Shown piece after piece: positions 35,350 through 48,252 of a stretch of DNA of 64,000 nt (position 1 is its first letter; every line of letters begins with the position of its first letter). Source of the stretch: Polytolypa hystricis UAMH7299 (lineage: Eukaryota > Ascomycota > Eurotiomycetes > Onygenales); NCBI GenBank assembly GCA_002573605.1, contig PDNA01000024.1, positions 165,094-229,093 of the forward strand, given 5' to 3'. The notes beneath the pieces were generated by a model. It made no database searches, was not told where the DNA came from, and saw only the letters and a program-made list of their open reading frames with translations. A program made the translations under genes and the position numbers.

Positions 35350-36818
35350 TTAAGCAGCGGCCGCAGCAGCGACAGGAGCAGCGACAGGAGTGCTATCGAG
35401 CTGGACTTCCTCAACGCCAATGGTAGTCTGCACGCCGACACGATCCTTACCCAGGATGGCTGCGAGGAGGGGGCTTGGGCGGCTATCCCGCTGAGGCTGG
35501 ACGGTGTTCTGCGCGTCCTTGTATTGTAGGACGCTCTTCATGTAGATGTCGAAGAGGTAGGCGGAATCTTGAGGCCCTCCCTTGGCTTCGGGATGGAACT
35601 GGGTGCTGAAGATTGGGCGGGTCTTGTGGATCATGCCTGTTGTAAAAGTTAGTGATGAGATCATCGTAAGCTAATGGGGAAATGGGAAAAAAACATACCT
35701 TCGTTGCTAGAATCGTTCAGGTTGACAAAGTACGGCTTCCAGTCCTCGGGGAGGGTGCTGGCATCCACAGCATATCCGTGGTTCTGGCTGGTGATATGGC
35801 ACTGGCCAGTAGTCAAGTCAAGCGCAGGGATGTTGTGGGCACGGTTGCCGTACTTCAACTTGATGGTACGGGCACCAGCAGCGAGAGCGAGCAGCTGGTG
35901 GCCGAGACAGATGCCCATGATTGGGACCTGAGATGTATCCATCAACTTTCGGAGGTTGACGATGGTTTCCTGGCAGTGGGTTGGGTCGCCAGGGCCGTTG
36001 GAGATGAAGACACCATCGAAATGGTGAGCAACGGTGTGAACGGGATAGTTGTAGGGGAACACAGTGACGCTGGATCCACGTTCAACGAGGCAGCGAAGGA
36101 TGTTTTCCTTGACACCACAGTCAACCACGGCGACATGGCTAGTGGTGTTTGCGCCAGCGCTGATGTGGAAAGGCGCCTTGGTGCTGACGCGACGGACCAA
36201 GTTGATCTGCTCAGGATCGACAAAGGAGTCGTCCTGCTCGGCATCGTACTCCTCACCAACGGAGATTCGACCAAGGGAAGAACCCTGCTCTCGAAGGTAG
36301 GTGACAATGGCACGAGTGTCTACACCAGTGATGGCTGGAACACCTTCCCGGGCGCACCACTGACTAAGGCTCTCCACAGCAGTCCAATGGCTGTACTGCT
36401 CGGCAACGTCCGCAACAACGACTCCGACTGCCTGAAGGCTGGGAGATTCAAAGTACTTGAGGAGACCATGCTGGTCTCGCTCAGCGGATGGAACACCGTA
36501 GTTTCCAATCAAGGGTTGGGTAAACACTAGGATCTGGCCACGGTACGAAGGATCACTGAGGGACTCAGGGTATCCAACGAGAGAAGTAGTGAAGACAGCT
36601 TCACCAGAAATGTTCTTCTTCGCACCGAAAGACCGTCCGTGGAAGACGGGGCCACCTCGGATGGTGAACGTAGCCCGATCGTCGGCGGGGGCTTGACGCT
36701 TCAGGGGTGACTCAGTTTGGTTGACAGTTGCCATGAACCGAGCGTGAAGAGCAGGAGCCTTCAGAGTAGCGGCGGCGGGGGCCTTCATCGAGGCCGGTTT
36801 AAAAACACGGGCGAACAT
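35350..36818 (-). CDS. CPA1: Carbamoyl-phosphate synthase, arginine-specific small chain
   Basis: Glutamine amidotransferase subunit that feeds ammonia to the large chain to make carbamoyl phosphate for arginine, in mitochondria of filamentous fungi. Exons on the minus strand: 35699-36818 and 35350-35636 (468 residues). The first about 30 residues are basic and Ala-rich (MFARVFKPASMKAPAAA), a mitochondrial presequence. The CPSase small-chain N-domain starts at FTIRGGPVFHGRSFG. The class I amidotransferase domain shows SNGPGDPTHC, the nucleophile motif MGICLGHQLLALAAG, HNIPALDL, SQNHGYAVD and the FHPEAKGGP triad histidine and glutamate in exon 2. The tail is Ala-rich. An attenuator uORF in the leader indicates translational repression by arginine. 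Confidence 0.95.
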
Positions 36819-36881
36819 GTTGATTGATTGTAGTAATGATTGATATATGGGAAAATTCTTTTTGTTGCTCTGAAGGTTTGT

Positions 36882-37122
36882 TCAGTTCACGGAGGCTTTC
36901 CACAGATGGTCTACAAACAAGTCAGTTTGAGAGCTCCAATGCATGTCAGAAAGTCTTTGATAGGCGGAGTCATTGTGTACCTGAGATATAGTCCTATTTG
37001 AAAAGAAAGAAGTTAGTTACTGAAAAAAAAGGACACAGATATCAAAGAAAGCGATTGCAAGCAGCCGCACTGTCAGAGAGGGTACTAACCTGAGAAGTGA
37101 AAGTAGACACGATAACACGCAT
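36882..37122 (-). promoter_or_regulatory. Arginine attenuator peptide uORF of CPA1, in three exons
   Basis: Upstream coding frame of 24 residues in the CPA1 leader. Minus-strand exons are 37090-37122 (33 nt), 36981-36993 (13 nt) and 36882-36910 (29 nt); the introns have GTTAGT/TAG and GTACAC/TAG ends. The spliced peptide contains FTSQDYISDHLWKA, the conserved core of the arginine attenuator peptides of Neurospora arg-2 and yeast CPA1, with the critical aspartate at position 12 and the same total length as the Neurospora peptide. It ends 63 nt before the CPA1 ATG. In the known cases the peptide stalls the ribosome at its stop codon when arginine is abundant and blocks initiation at the main start. 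The 13-nt middle exon means the peptide exists only in spliced mRNA. Confidence 0.93.
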
Positions 37123-40100
37123 AAGCGCAACGGTGCTCTAGCACTTAATTAAAATTCAATGGGGGAGAGGAGGTTAGAAGTTCTAACACATCAAGGGAAA
37201 TAAACGTTGACGTCTTGACGGGATGGGCAGCAGAATTGAATTGGGTTGGAGAGAGAAGAGAAATAAAAAGAAGAGATCGTGGGAATTTTTGGGCGGGGAA
37301 AAGCGAAGATTTATCTAGATGGCTTAGTCAGTCAGTGCAGGGTTTTTCGTCGGTTGTGTGTGACTAATACCGCCTTTTCAAGGGTTATGATTGGGCGATA
37401 GCGTCTTAGCGTACCAATACCGTAAAGTGCGGTGTAGAAATCGGCGCTGCTTGTTACACGTAGATAACGAACGTCACTGGCCAACTCCGGTTGGGACGGG
37501 CGAATGTACGCGGGAACAGCTTCCGAACACAGAAGCAGCACGCACAAATTTCGACGGAGTCATTATTGGCCTTAATGTTTTGGTTATTATTAGGAAGGAC
37601 TTTATTTTTCATTTTTCATTTTTCGCTATCATTGTTACCACCAGCTAATGCTGTTATTCATCCTGAGATGTGCACAGGTGGCGGAATTGAGAAAGTTCTC
37701 CCCACCAAACGCGGTTATTACGCGTGAGCTTAAAAGTCGATTTTTGTAACTGGGAGATCTGCTAGGATTTGGCTTAAACCTTCGGCTCACAGATTATTGG
37801 TGACATTGCGATTTTTAGGTGACTGACTTTCTGAAGAAGTAGTTCTGATAATGCTTGAATGAATCCACACTAAACGAATCGTTGGCAGCTAACCAGGAGC
37901 TTTTTTGCCATACGTCTATACATATGACGTCCTTTTACGAGCGAATGAAGAACATTGAATTGGCCAAGTGGCAAGGAGAAACGTATAAAATTTCGCGTCC
38001 TTTTCTTTTTGTAGGCCTTGCGTATACAAGTACATACATTTTAGCTACTAGGTAGTTATATTTCAATGGAAGAAGCTTGAAGCTCACCATGGGGTGAGGT
38101 CAAACCCTCACACGACAGTGCTATTCAAAAGTTCTCCTGCTAGATCTCGGGATTACGCTGCCCAGGCGCCTTCCAGCGTACTCTATAGAATGCCATGGAT
38201 AGCGAAGAACCTTGAATATGCTTAACCTAGATTAGCAGCATTCCACGTGGAAGGCAATAAAACTAAAGACTCAGATACCACTCGTTATCTTCAGATCTCA
38301 CTTGAGCCATGATGCCTGTGACTTTAGACGCACACCTCGTGAGCTGATAATTTCCGTTCCTCGCGGATGGGCGTCGCGCTCAGCAACTTGATCGCAATGC
38401 TCCACACTAGTGACTCCGATCATCGGCAGAGAGCTTGGCATCAATCCATGCCGAGGCACTATCCAATCACGTGATTATGATTGGAGCTTTGTTTCAACGT
38501 CGATTCATCTTTCCGCCCATCAGGATAGGAGAATCTAGATAGGATTTGACCTTTCGTATGTTTACTTTCACTTTCTTTTCTTTCTATTTTCTTCGTTTGA
38601 TATCCCGAGCTTAAAAGTGAACATATATGCTCAAAGCATTTAAACCCTCTTTCAACTCGGTGGTGGAAGTTGTTTCGTTTACGTCTCATCGTAGGAGTTG
38701 TGCATGGAGCCCCCCTATAACGACGCAGGTTTTTTTTTTTTTTGCAATTGATAGATGAGTTGTGTATTTTTGATTGCTTTGAAGAGCGTATGGGCTGTTG
38801 GTAGAGAACTGTGCGGAGTTCATGACTATCTTGCTGAAGATGTCGTTCTTGCTTTCTGAATCACCAAATGCCCATTCTGCATTTGAGCGGCGCATGCGTG
38901 TATGTGCGATCACAATGTTAGCGATACGTCACCCAACTTAATTGATAGGATACGTATTTGGTCTTTCGTCGAAAGGCTCTGTGGCACAACTTTCGTATGT
39001 ATAGAATTCAGTTGGACCTTGCATGTTTCATTGCATGGAAAGCTGATAACGGTTCAGCCACTTACTTGGTTGCTGTCTGGCTTGGCTTAAAGACGTCTCT
39101 GAGGAAGGTGATTTCCTTCGAACACGCCTTCCTTGTTTTGTGCGTTTCATAAGGAAGCTCTCTCTCTTGGGGAAGGAGCGTTCATCATGGCAATTTGGCG
39201 CTTGATAGGGAACACTATTGGAAGGAACCATGCATAATCCCCTGAATGGGCTGCTGTTTTATATCTTAGGTCTGTGTATACTGGACATCCACTTGATGTG
39301 GCCTTCCATGAGATGGAATGAGCCTGTATGTTTGCAGGTATTTTGCATTCTATGCAGTGTTTGCCTGCCATGTCTCCCTGCCACCCTGCAAGAACAACCC
39401 GCACACCCCGCACAAACCATCCCAATTAGGCAAGGACATCTTACATTCACTACTTCCCTTCACTGGGACTTTCCGCAGCCAGTCAGATGGCCCCGAATGA
39501 CAGGCTCGCTTAGCTTAGCGCGGACTGCCTGGGGTATAAATTCCTCCCTCCCACCACGCCTTCACCTTCTTCTCTTCTCTCTCTTTCTTTCTCCAGCGGA
39601 GTGCCTATGGCATAACCGTTAGCAAGCTTAGCTTGCCCCTTCTTCGACAACCTTTCTTTTATTTTTTAGAGATACCTAGTATCTCGCGTAAGTACCAACC
39701 TACCTACCCCATCCTACCAACCCTTTTGATCATTTATATACTGACTTGCAACAAACAGTGTCTTCTTCGTCTCAAGGGCTCTTCTTTAGACATAGGTATC
39801 CACCTCGGTGGATTCCATGTTAGTGATGAGACTATGTCTCATTCACTAACTAAAAGCAATTTTTGGAACTTCATCATGTTGTAGCTTTGTCCTTTTTTCA
39901 AGGCAGGCCTTCATGGTACATCTTACCCTTTTTTTCATCACTTCTTTTGGCTTGTCGAAGAGAATGAAGAAGAAAGCCTGAGTATTTTTGGTTGTGGTTG
40001 ACGTGTTTGATTGTTGGGCTGTTTGCACGCGATATCCGCCGTTGCTTACATATAAGGATGTCGCGGGTGTTGTTGGGTAAGTACTGTACATGCAAAATCA

Positions 40101-40842
40101 AGACCTCACTCCTTCCTTCCCTTTGAGAACACAATTCCTTTGAATCCACCTGACAGCAGTTTGCACTTTTGTGATTGCTTCCTCTTAAAATACTCGACAG
40201 ATACCCCCTACCACCCTCGTCCCCATCCAAGTCAACGCCCTTTTTGGTTTATTGGCGAGTGTCCTGGGCCAACCTTTACCTTGGATGCCGCGTGGTGCAG
40301 GAGAAGGGAGAGTGATAAGAGGCTATACACGACCTTCACTTTGGACAAAGGATCTTAATTCGAAGTTGGTAAAGCATATATGTATATGAGTGTGAAGTAC
40401 ATTGTCTTCCTGTCTATTCCGTTGTTTCATATTTCTTAGGCTAATTCGCTTCTTTTTATTCTACAGCTCCTCAATTCACGCCCCCGCCTGACGGCCTCTC
40501 GTTCGACTGTTTGGAGTCTGAAGCAAGTAACTTAGAGCAGACGTTTATCGCGTAGGAAATGGATTGTCATCGCATCTGGGGTAGACTGGAACGACACCAA
40601 ATAGTTGGTGCATGTGGATAATAACCAGAGGGGAGACGCGTTTTACATGCCATGTTTCCTAGGGGTACTATGGGCTACAACCTACGTGGGTTGGCATTAC
40701 TGACGTGAGCAAGATGGGGAGGGTATGGGGCCGGGTCAATCTTCCTGGAAAAAGAGGATTGAGTGCATTGCTGCCATGTAAGATTTTGCTCTAAACATTT
40801 TATCGTATTCCATCGATACCAATCCTATCTGCTGACTCTTGC
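37123..40842. other. Long intergenic region without a protein gene
   Basis: 3.7 kb between the CPA1 leader and the end of the carboxypeptidase gene. The left part is the CPA1 promoter. No protein-coding gene is recognised; short open frames have no domains. A candidate spliced noncoding transcript starts near 39.57 kb. Confidence 0.5.
39535..40500 (+). ncRNA. Candidate spliced noncoding transcript
   Basis: A TATAAA box at 39535-39540 is followed by a 60-nt C/T-rich tract typical of fungal transcription starts. A good intron follows: GTAAGT at 39688, branch-like ACTGAC at 39740-39745 and CAG ending at 39758 (71 nt). Weaker introns may run 40077-40200 (GTAAGT...ACAG) and 40369-40467 (GTAAAG...CTACAG). 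No joined frame of useful length results; the first ATG is followed at once by a stop. It could be a noncoding RNA or a gene I failed to assemble. The end is not defined. Confidence 0.35.
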
Positions 40843-42813
40843 TTACTGATATTCTTCAGACCAGAAATGCTTCGTATCCTTATCAACAAGAATATAATCC
40901 CTCACCACAGCAGTCCCATTTCTCAGGCTCTCAGCATGCTCTTCCGTGCAAGTGTCCAGGATTGCAAGAACATAACATGTCGGCGCGGGGATAGGCGGTG
41001 CCTCGTTCTTCACCTGAAACGATGTTGGAGAACCCGTAGTCGCGTACGACGCGTCCCTTGCGGTATCAGATAGACCAGTCGCGACATCGCGATTGAACAT
41101 GACACGCTGGAAGATTTCATAGGCAGTTTCGGGCTGATATGAGGGTACCATGTGGCCTGCCTGAAACACTCTGCTGAATGAGAAGTTACCGTATTGCCGC
41201 ACTTGTCCACCAATATAGGTCGCATTGCTTTGTATATTGGTGTACCCGGCTGCGTGAAATTGAGCTGTGTTGGTGTAGTTGATAGCGAGACTGGCTTGCT
41301 CGCCTCCGACCCAGTTGCAGACGTAATCGCGGTCGCCATACATGAAAGCGATTTTTACACCAGCGTCTAACAAGTTTGCTAGATCGTTTAGATAGCTCCC
41401 ACGAGTTCCACCTCGCACGTAATCGCCTTGGGACATAAACATGGTAGGGACAGCAAGAGCAATGGGTGTATAGTTGGTCTGGGCGCCCAAGTCTGCCATC
41501 ACATCGTACTGATTCAGATACCCAAAGAAAAAGACACCCGGAAATATGTCTGGCGTGACTCGTGTGATGTCGTAGTAGCTCCGTCCTCCTAGGAAATACG
41601 GATGCTTAACGTTATTCTGACAAAACTGATCTGCTTTACCACAGGCGGCATTGACGGTATCGTTGTTACCCACGAACTCTGGGTCCCCTTCCGCTGCTAG
41701 ACTCCGACAGTTTTCGATTAAATCGCGACATCCGCCCGGTTTCTTATATGATTCGACAGCTTTCTTGTACGTTGTCTCGTTTACAGCTTTGATGTTGTAA
41801 GTGTTGTTGTATGCGAATTCTGCAGTTGGAAGCATTTGTACGAGCGAATCGATACACCCACCAACGATTCCCACCGTGTCCAAGTTGATGATATGTGTTT
41901 TAGTGGGGTCAGTGATAGCCCTGGCCTTTATCTGTTGATTACGTTGCTGGATCAACGACGCGAATGCGGGTGCGTATTTCCCACCATAGGATTCCGCCCA
42001 CAAGCTGACCTTATCATTCTTGCACTTTTGGTACTCCGGAAACTCCTGGAACCAGACCTGCGTAAACTGCCATAACGTCCGTGCTGCGTTCATCGTATTG
42101 TTCGCTGTGGCATGGGGATCCTGGCTTGGAGCTGTCCCGACGTAGAAGGTGTTATTCTGCTGGGGAATGCCTAGCGAAAAGTCCTCGATAGGAGTATACT
42201 CCTGGTCAAATGTGTCGAGCGTTACATTCGTCGGTGTGTCATAACTGAACCCGACCTGGTTCGGCTGGTCAATGTATAACATATTGACCTCATTATTCCA
42301 AGAGAAAGGATTCAACGTTGTGGTCTTGGAGTCCGGGTTGACGAAGCACGGTCCGTTTTCTGTCAGCGCTCCGGCCATGGACGATGTGCCGGGCCCCCCG
42401 TTTAGCCACATTGACAACGGTGCGTTTGTTGGATCCTTGCGTGCCTCGAAGTACCAGAAGAATATGTTAACGGAGTAGTTCTGTTGGGCCACAGGCTCCA
42501 AGGTTCCTGGAGAGAAGTGGACGTAGCCTGAAAAGGCCTTGACTCCAGGTGTGGTTTCACATATCCTAGTCTAAAAGGACGGGAGGTGAGTTAGCAAATT
42601 GCATCAAAGCAAAGTGACGTTAGAGGTCGTCTTCCTTAACACGACGGGAGCGAGATGACAAGTTCACGTGTTCCGCACCTGCTTATAAGTTATTGACACG
42701 CCATTCGCCCTCGGTTCCACCTTTGTCATTCCCGAGGCGAAAGGCGGAAAATATTGCGCAGTTGCTATGCCAGCAAGTGCGGCTACCGCGGCAAACCATC
42801 CCGAGATATGCAT
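40843..42813 (-). CDS. Secreted serine carboxypeptidase (S10 family)
   Basis: Removes C-terminal residues from peptides outside the cell or in the vacuole. Exons on the minus strand are 42679-42813 and 40843-42570 (620 residues). The first exon encodes a signal peptide (MHISGWFAAVAALAGIATAQ). After the intron comes ICETTPGVKAFSGYVHF, then WLNGGPGTSSM (oxyanion region), the nucleophile motif WAESYGGKYAP with Ser near 239, the aspartate region MYGDRDYVCNWVGGE and the histidine motif VFQAGHMVPSYQPE. Many N-glycosylation sequons (for example NNT, NVT, NAT) fit a secreted protein. It resembles carboxypeptidase S1-type enzymes of filamentous fungi. There is no GPI-anchor-like hydrophobic C-terminus. 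The donor (GTGCGG) is weak, but the frame and the conserved junction support it. Confidence 0.92.
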
Positions 42814-44381
42814 CGAGGCTACAACCGTGATTGCACTGCGACCATGAATGCCAATTGTCTCAAGCGCGGACGGAGTGGAGAATAGACGCGATATAACTAA
42901 GGGAAAAAGGATCTGAGAGACTTTTTAAACTGCCATTTGGGAATCAATCCTGGATACCACAGCCCCTTGCCTGCCAAATAGACCTTCGAAACGAAATGGG
43001 CAACAGCAGCATGCAGATTTGTAGTGGACGGACGGCGGGATATATGTTTCGTATCCCTCCAAGCCCTTGCTGCTTTCGTGGCCTATTATAACAAGCCCCA
43101 AGTGGGGACATGGCTGTCAGTCTTGTAGCATGCGTCATTTTTGGTCATGAATTCCTTTGGAACAGAACAATGATAGGATAGACCCCTGGTCAAGGGAAAG
43201 AAGATTGGAAAACTTCTTTATCCCATCCCTCTCCGAAAGCAGAATAATTGGAGAATTTCGGAGATTATTGGAAAAGGAGTGGCGCCCTTTGGACGCATTT
43301 TGCAGGTTGCGTTTGTGTGCACTGTGCTGCTGTGGGGAGATATAAAGATAAAAGAAGGGGGATCGCAGGAACAATATTACCAAATCACCAGAAGGTGTGG
43401 ATTGAACCCTGCAGTAGATCGTACATTTAAGAAAGAGTGTACAAATTGTGGAAAAAAAAAAAAACCCCTGCCTTAGTATTGTTCTTTTCTTCCTCGTTTG
43501 CTTGGCCGCCTTCCCCTGCATTCGCTAGTCAGGGGGAAAGATCAACCATATCTGTATATACACCCCACACGCATATGGAGAAACTTTTCGTCCATAGAAC
43601 GAGATCTACATATATGATATATGTACGGAGTATGTATGATATTTTGCCCCGGCGACCCTGGCCAAAATTCAGGTTTAGGGTAGTTCTAATACCCCACGGG
43701 GGGAATCGCAGCAATGATTTGTTTTTTGGCTTTGGGATTTGGAATTAAAAGGAAGAAAGGAAGATGGGGACTGGGAGAGAAGTGCGATAATGAGATATAC
43801 TTTTTTTTCGGGACAGCTCTAAAGGCTGCACCGCGGTTGGAGGGAAATGTTTGTTTTTCTTTCTCAAGTGCGAAAATGCGGGCCGCCCTGCTGCTTGCCT
43901 GCTTGTGAGTCCATTTGGGACTTTGACTTTTTCTCATCTGTGGGTTTTCCTTGAAAAGGAATTAAGTGCGGCAATTTTTCCCCTTCTATTTTTCGAAGAT
44001 GAGGGAGAATAGAGTAAAATGTGTCTATAGTAGTATAATTGTTTTTGTTTCGAAAACTGGCGGAGAAGAAAGAGCACATGCAGAGAGCAATTTGAAACCG
44101 GATAACATACGGTTTTCAAAAACACCTGTTTCGCCCACCCATCCCTCCCTCTGCCCTTGAAAAGCTCCCATAACACCGCAGTAAAGAAATGTATTTCGCA
44201 TCGAAACCCCCCTCGCTAAAGGCTAGGCGGGGTTTAGTTAGGGAATCACAACAACCACCACGCGGCCGCTTAGAACCCCCTGTGGCTCTCTCTCCCTTTG
44301 CATATTCTTTGCATATCCTTTCCTCATTCAAAACCCAATCCCACGGAATTGAAGGGGAAAAAAAAAAAATCCCGCAAATCT
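42814..44381. other. Intergenic between carboxypeptidase and PARP genes
   Basis: Carboxypeptidase promoter at left and PARP 3' UTR at right. No additional gene recognised. Confidence 0.55.
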
Positions 44382-46951
44382 TTAGCGCATTTGCACACAA
44401 AACAGGTACTTCTGGCGAATCTGCGCAGTGTTGTAGACAATATACTCATTGTACTGCAAGTACGCGTCTGTACCGGAGGGGCCTGGAGGTTTGCTAACAT
44501 CCGGCATCATAACCCCCTTGAGACCCTGGTGGACGCAGCTAGCGTCCTTCCAGCCCTGAGGGACAGTCTGGCCTCGACCAAGGGTCGCCAGTTTCCCTTC
44601 CTTCTGTGCTTTTTCGCCGGCGTTGTAGTCGCTGTCGCGAAGCTCGAGCATCGGATCGCCTAACTCGACATCACAGAGCAAGAGAAGGGCCAGGTTGTTA
44701 CTGCTATGGGACCAGCAGTATCCCGCAGATTTGCTAGATATGTCTGCGAAATACACACCCTTGCCAAACATGTAGCCGGAGACGGGCGCCTCGGGCGGAG
44801 CAATTCTAAGCCCCTGGCTTAGGATACCGCCAAAGTTTGTCGTGCGTGATCCGTGCCAGAGGAGGCGGCGGTTGCTGTTTTTCAGGTTTGCGAATGGGGA
44901 TTGCGCGAAACGATCGTTTTCGCCGTCACGTTCGATACGGAAGATGTGTTGGACCTGGATGATTTTGTAAGTAAATGTAAATGTGGCACATTACACCCGC
45001 CTGATTTTTTTTTTCTTCTCCATACCTTGTACTTAAAGGAATGAGTTTGGCCGCGAGACTTGCTTAGGTACATGCTCAACTCTTCGAACTCCGTTGATTT
45101 AGAATCCACTAAACAGAATTCCGGTTAGTATTCATAATGGAACTGGTACAAACATCGGGAAAAAGCTCACATGGTGTCATTTCGTTCAGGCAAAGACCTG
45201 CATACTGGCGGTCGAGAGGGTGAACGTCGCTAGTCTCTTCAGATGCCTTTGCTTGGTTGAGGATTTCGTTGGCAATTTCCATGTCTGTGAGGGTTTCCAG
45301 AAGATCGACCTCCCGCTTAATCAAGTCCTGCGAAGAAATCACAGGTGGTCTGCTTCGGCCAAATGCGTGCGGAATAATGGTGAAGTACTGATTACTCAAA
45401 TACTCTGCTGCCTGGTGGAAGGAGTACCCGTACTTTTGATTAGAAATTGAAGGGGTAGCAACGAGCTCAGCCAGATCCTTCAAAAGTTGGAAACCTGACT
45501 GAAGCGTGCGCTTGCTGAGTTTTCCCAACGGCAGCTTGTTCGCATCGTACGACATCGAAGCCATGGTAGAAGCAAAGTACTGTTTGTTGAAGATGAGGCC
45601 GACAAGTTGCTGTACTGCAACTGGCAGCTTGCTTTCCGGCGCCTTGACTTCGATTTCCATGCCATCTTCTTCTTTTTTGACCTTCTTTTTCGGCTTGGCA
45701 TCCTCGTCCTCATCGTCGTCCTCATAGTTTCTTTCGACGAACGTATATTTTCCACCTTTAGGAGGGTCGAGTCTATCCTTCCACGCAAGTCCGGATTTAG
45801 TCCTAAACTTGCTTTCGAAAACGCGCATTGCCTCCACTAGTGAAAGGCCGCTGAACACAGCATTCTGTCCGTTTTCCCCAACACGACCCCACCGGGTCCA
45901 GGTGACGTAGTCATCTTGATCGTCATCGGTACTGGCAAGTAGCTGAATGAGATAAAATTTATTGTTGTTGTTTGAAGAGTTGGTCTGATTCAATGCCGCG
46001 TCATAGATCAGACCAGCCGAATCAATGTAGACTTGATGGGACACTAAAACAACAAATCAGCACTGTATACGAGTTAACCAAGTGGATAGATAGAACCCTT
46101 TTCGTACTTAGATACGGACAACGCTCATCGACGGGGATCTTTAGCGTTGGGGCTGACGACTTTTGCGCGTCCTTTTGCTTCTTCACAGGGGGTTCTTTAT
46201 CCTCATCATCCTTCGAGTCATCATCAGGAGTGGTGTCAAGAGCACGCTTTGCGTTTGCTTGTCTCTTGCTTCTTGTGGGTCTCGTATTAGTCGCATCACT
46301 GCTGGGAGCAGACGCGCCATTGGCCTGGTTGTAGAGATACGGCGCCTCCTTGGCACGTTTCTTTTTTGTGACCGAATCCACCAGCCAGTCTAGGGACACG
46401 ATTTTGACGTCCTTGATTGATGTGGCTTGTTTGTCTGGAAGAAAGTCAGTCTCCGCAAGTGGTTGGTTTTTTAGGAGGATATATGTTAAAGGGAGGGCGA
46501 TGAATGAAAGTACAAAATAAGAAGACGGAAGTGATAACAAGTAAAGAAACCCAAGCAGAAAAAAACCCAATGGTGGATTGCAATTCCGCAAAGTCCAAAC
46601 AAGCTCACAGCGGCGAGGCGGAATTGCCAGAGATGGCCCACAAGAAGGAGAACAATCTCGAAAGTCAAAACTCACATTTCGTCCCATTGCCATCAACCTC
46701 TTTCTGCGTGCAAACAAGATGCGTGCATGAATCTGTTACTTTTGGACTAAATGTGCCGCCATTGCTCTCGACCATATCTTTCAAGTCCGCTACAAGAGAA
46801 AAAAAATGAAGGAACCAGTTAGCGTTCCTCGTTCACCCACTCAACTGCGCCTAGATGGGTACATATATAGTACCGCGCAGAACTTACCTTGCCTATACTC
46901 TTTGAACGTGCCACTCACGGCTACGACCTGGTTCTTGAATATCGGAGCCAT
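44382..46951 (-). CDS. Poly(ADP-ribose) polymerase with BRCT and WGR domains
   Basis: Nuclear enzyme that transfers ADP-ribose units from NAD to proteins, linked in filamentous fungi to DNA damage response and ageing. Six exons on the minus strand: 46888-46951, 46676-46789, 46108-46434, 45171-46043, 45026-45108, 44382-44954, joining to 677 residues. Order: BRCT domain (about 1-105, ending IVSLDWLVDSVTKKKRA), a charged linker with PPVKKQK, WGR domain (YVTWTRWGRVGENGQ), PARP regulatory domain (PLGKLSKRTLQSGFQLLKDL) and catalytic domain with WHGSR (His), GKGVYFADISSKSAGYC (Tyr) and NEYIVY (Glu), the complete H-Y-E set needed for polymer formation. There are no N-terminal zinc fingers, as in known fungal PARPs. 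Exon 3's donor (GTACGA) is the weakest junction. Confidence 0.92.
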
Positions 46952-48252
46952 TGGTGGCGATATATGAGGAGTGGAATTTTATATGAGATGGAAGAGGGTG
47001 GAGGAATGAAGAGAGAGAGCTTGGAAGTAGATGTCGCAATTGTATCAGTTGAGAGAAGCCTTTGGCACACACGCAATGATCACACCCATGAGATCACCAT
47101 TAGCTGAAAATACGAGAACGAAGGGAAAAAAAAAAAATTGAATTGAAGAAATGAATCTGAAGCGAAGGTCGCCGGCCAACCCTTTTAAATATCTGAAGTC
47201 TTCGAACCTTGCCTGAAGAGTGGCAGGTGAAAGGTTGTTGATGTCCGCAGCCGCAGACTAGCATACATACACCAGGCTGCACCGCGCTCTGATTGGCTGC
47301 GTCAGTAGCTATCCCCCCCTTATTTTAGGTCGGCGTGACAATTCCGCTGGCTCCGACACGCAGACCTGGTCGGAATCCACAGCCAGCGTTGCCAACCGTC
47401 CAGGCAGAAGATGTGACCCCACAGCTGCAATTTGTGGTGAAAAGATGGCCAGATCAGCAACCGCAGAATTGCATGGCTTAGGAGGGTTTGTTTGTAGGCA
47501 GCAGCAACGTCACAACGTGTGCCCACTAGGTCGCGTTTCGCCAGCAGCAAACCACGTGATAAGCGCCAAGCGCCGCGTCTTCGCGTGAGAAGGTTAGTAA
47601 ACATCCAACAGCCGCCGAGCTACTCCCTAGATCTGGCTTCAAGTATTCTCCTGTGATGTAAGGGGTCAAAGCTACTATGTACAGACCACCAGGTATCAGC
47701 AGGAGATGCCAAAGCCCCCAGATATGAACAACCAAACAGCACAGCGATTTAAAATAAACGCATGTCAATGATATCGTTAAAATGTCATCATATATACGCC
47801 TAACCTAACCGTCTCCCTAATATACATGTGGTGGCTAACCTAATCTATCCTGAAAGCCCCTACTCCAAAAAGGCATGATCCGGCCCCCCTTGGATGCTTT
47901 TTGGTCCATTCCGTTGCCTTCCCACGGGGAGCGGGGAAGCCAGTGCTTCTGATCTCATTGTTCAGGTATACAACAAAAGCCCTTCGCAATCCCATGGAAA
48001 TATTTCAGACCGACCATTCCAAGCCAAAGGGGGCCAGCAGTATAATAATACCCATCCTTCAACCTGACCTCCTATGTACGCCAGTCTGAACCGACGCCAA
48101 TCCCAGCGCGGTATACCCAAATCCAAAACCAGGATGAAAATCAAAACATCAGAGAAGCGCTTATATCAGACTGAAAAAAAAGGTGTGGGGAATAATCAAT
48201 CAACGCTGGCAGAAAAACAAATACAAAACACAAAAAACTCATCACCATAAAC
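46952..48252. other. Intergenic upstream of the PARP gene
   Basis: PARP promoter at left and 3' UTR of the SYLF-domain gene at right. No gene recognised in 1.3 kb. Confidence 0.55.

Noticed and set aside
35682..36530. Long plus-strand open frame of about 280 codons
   Set aside because: It lies antisense within the first exon of CPA1, whose motifs and frame are conserved. A shadow frame from codon bias.
39815..39900. GTGATGA resembling a C/D snoRNA C box
   Set aside because: No CTGA D box at a suitable distance and no terminal stem.
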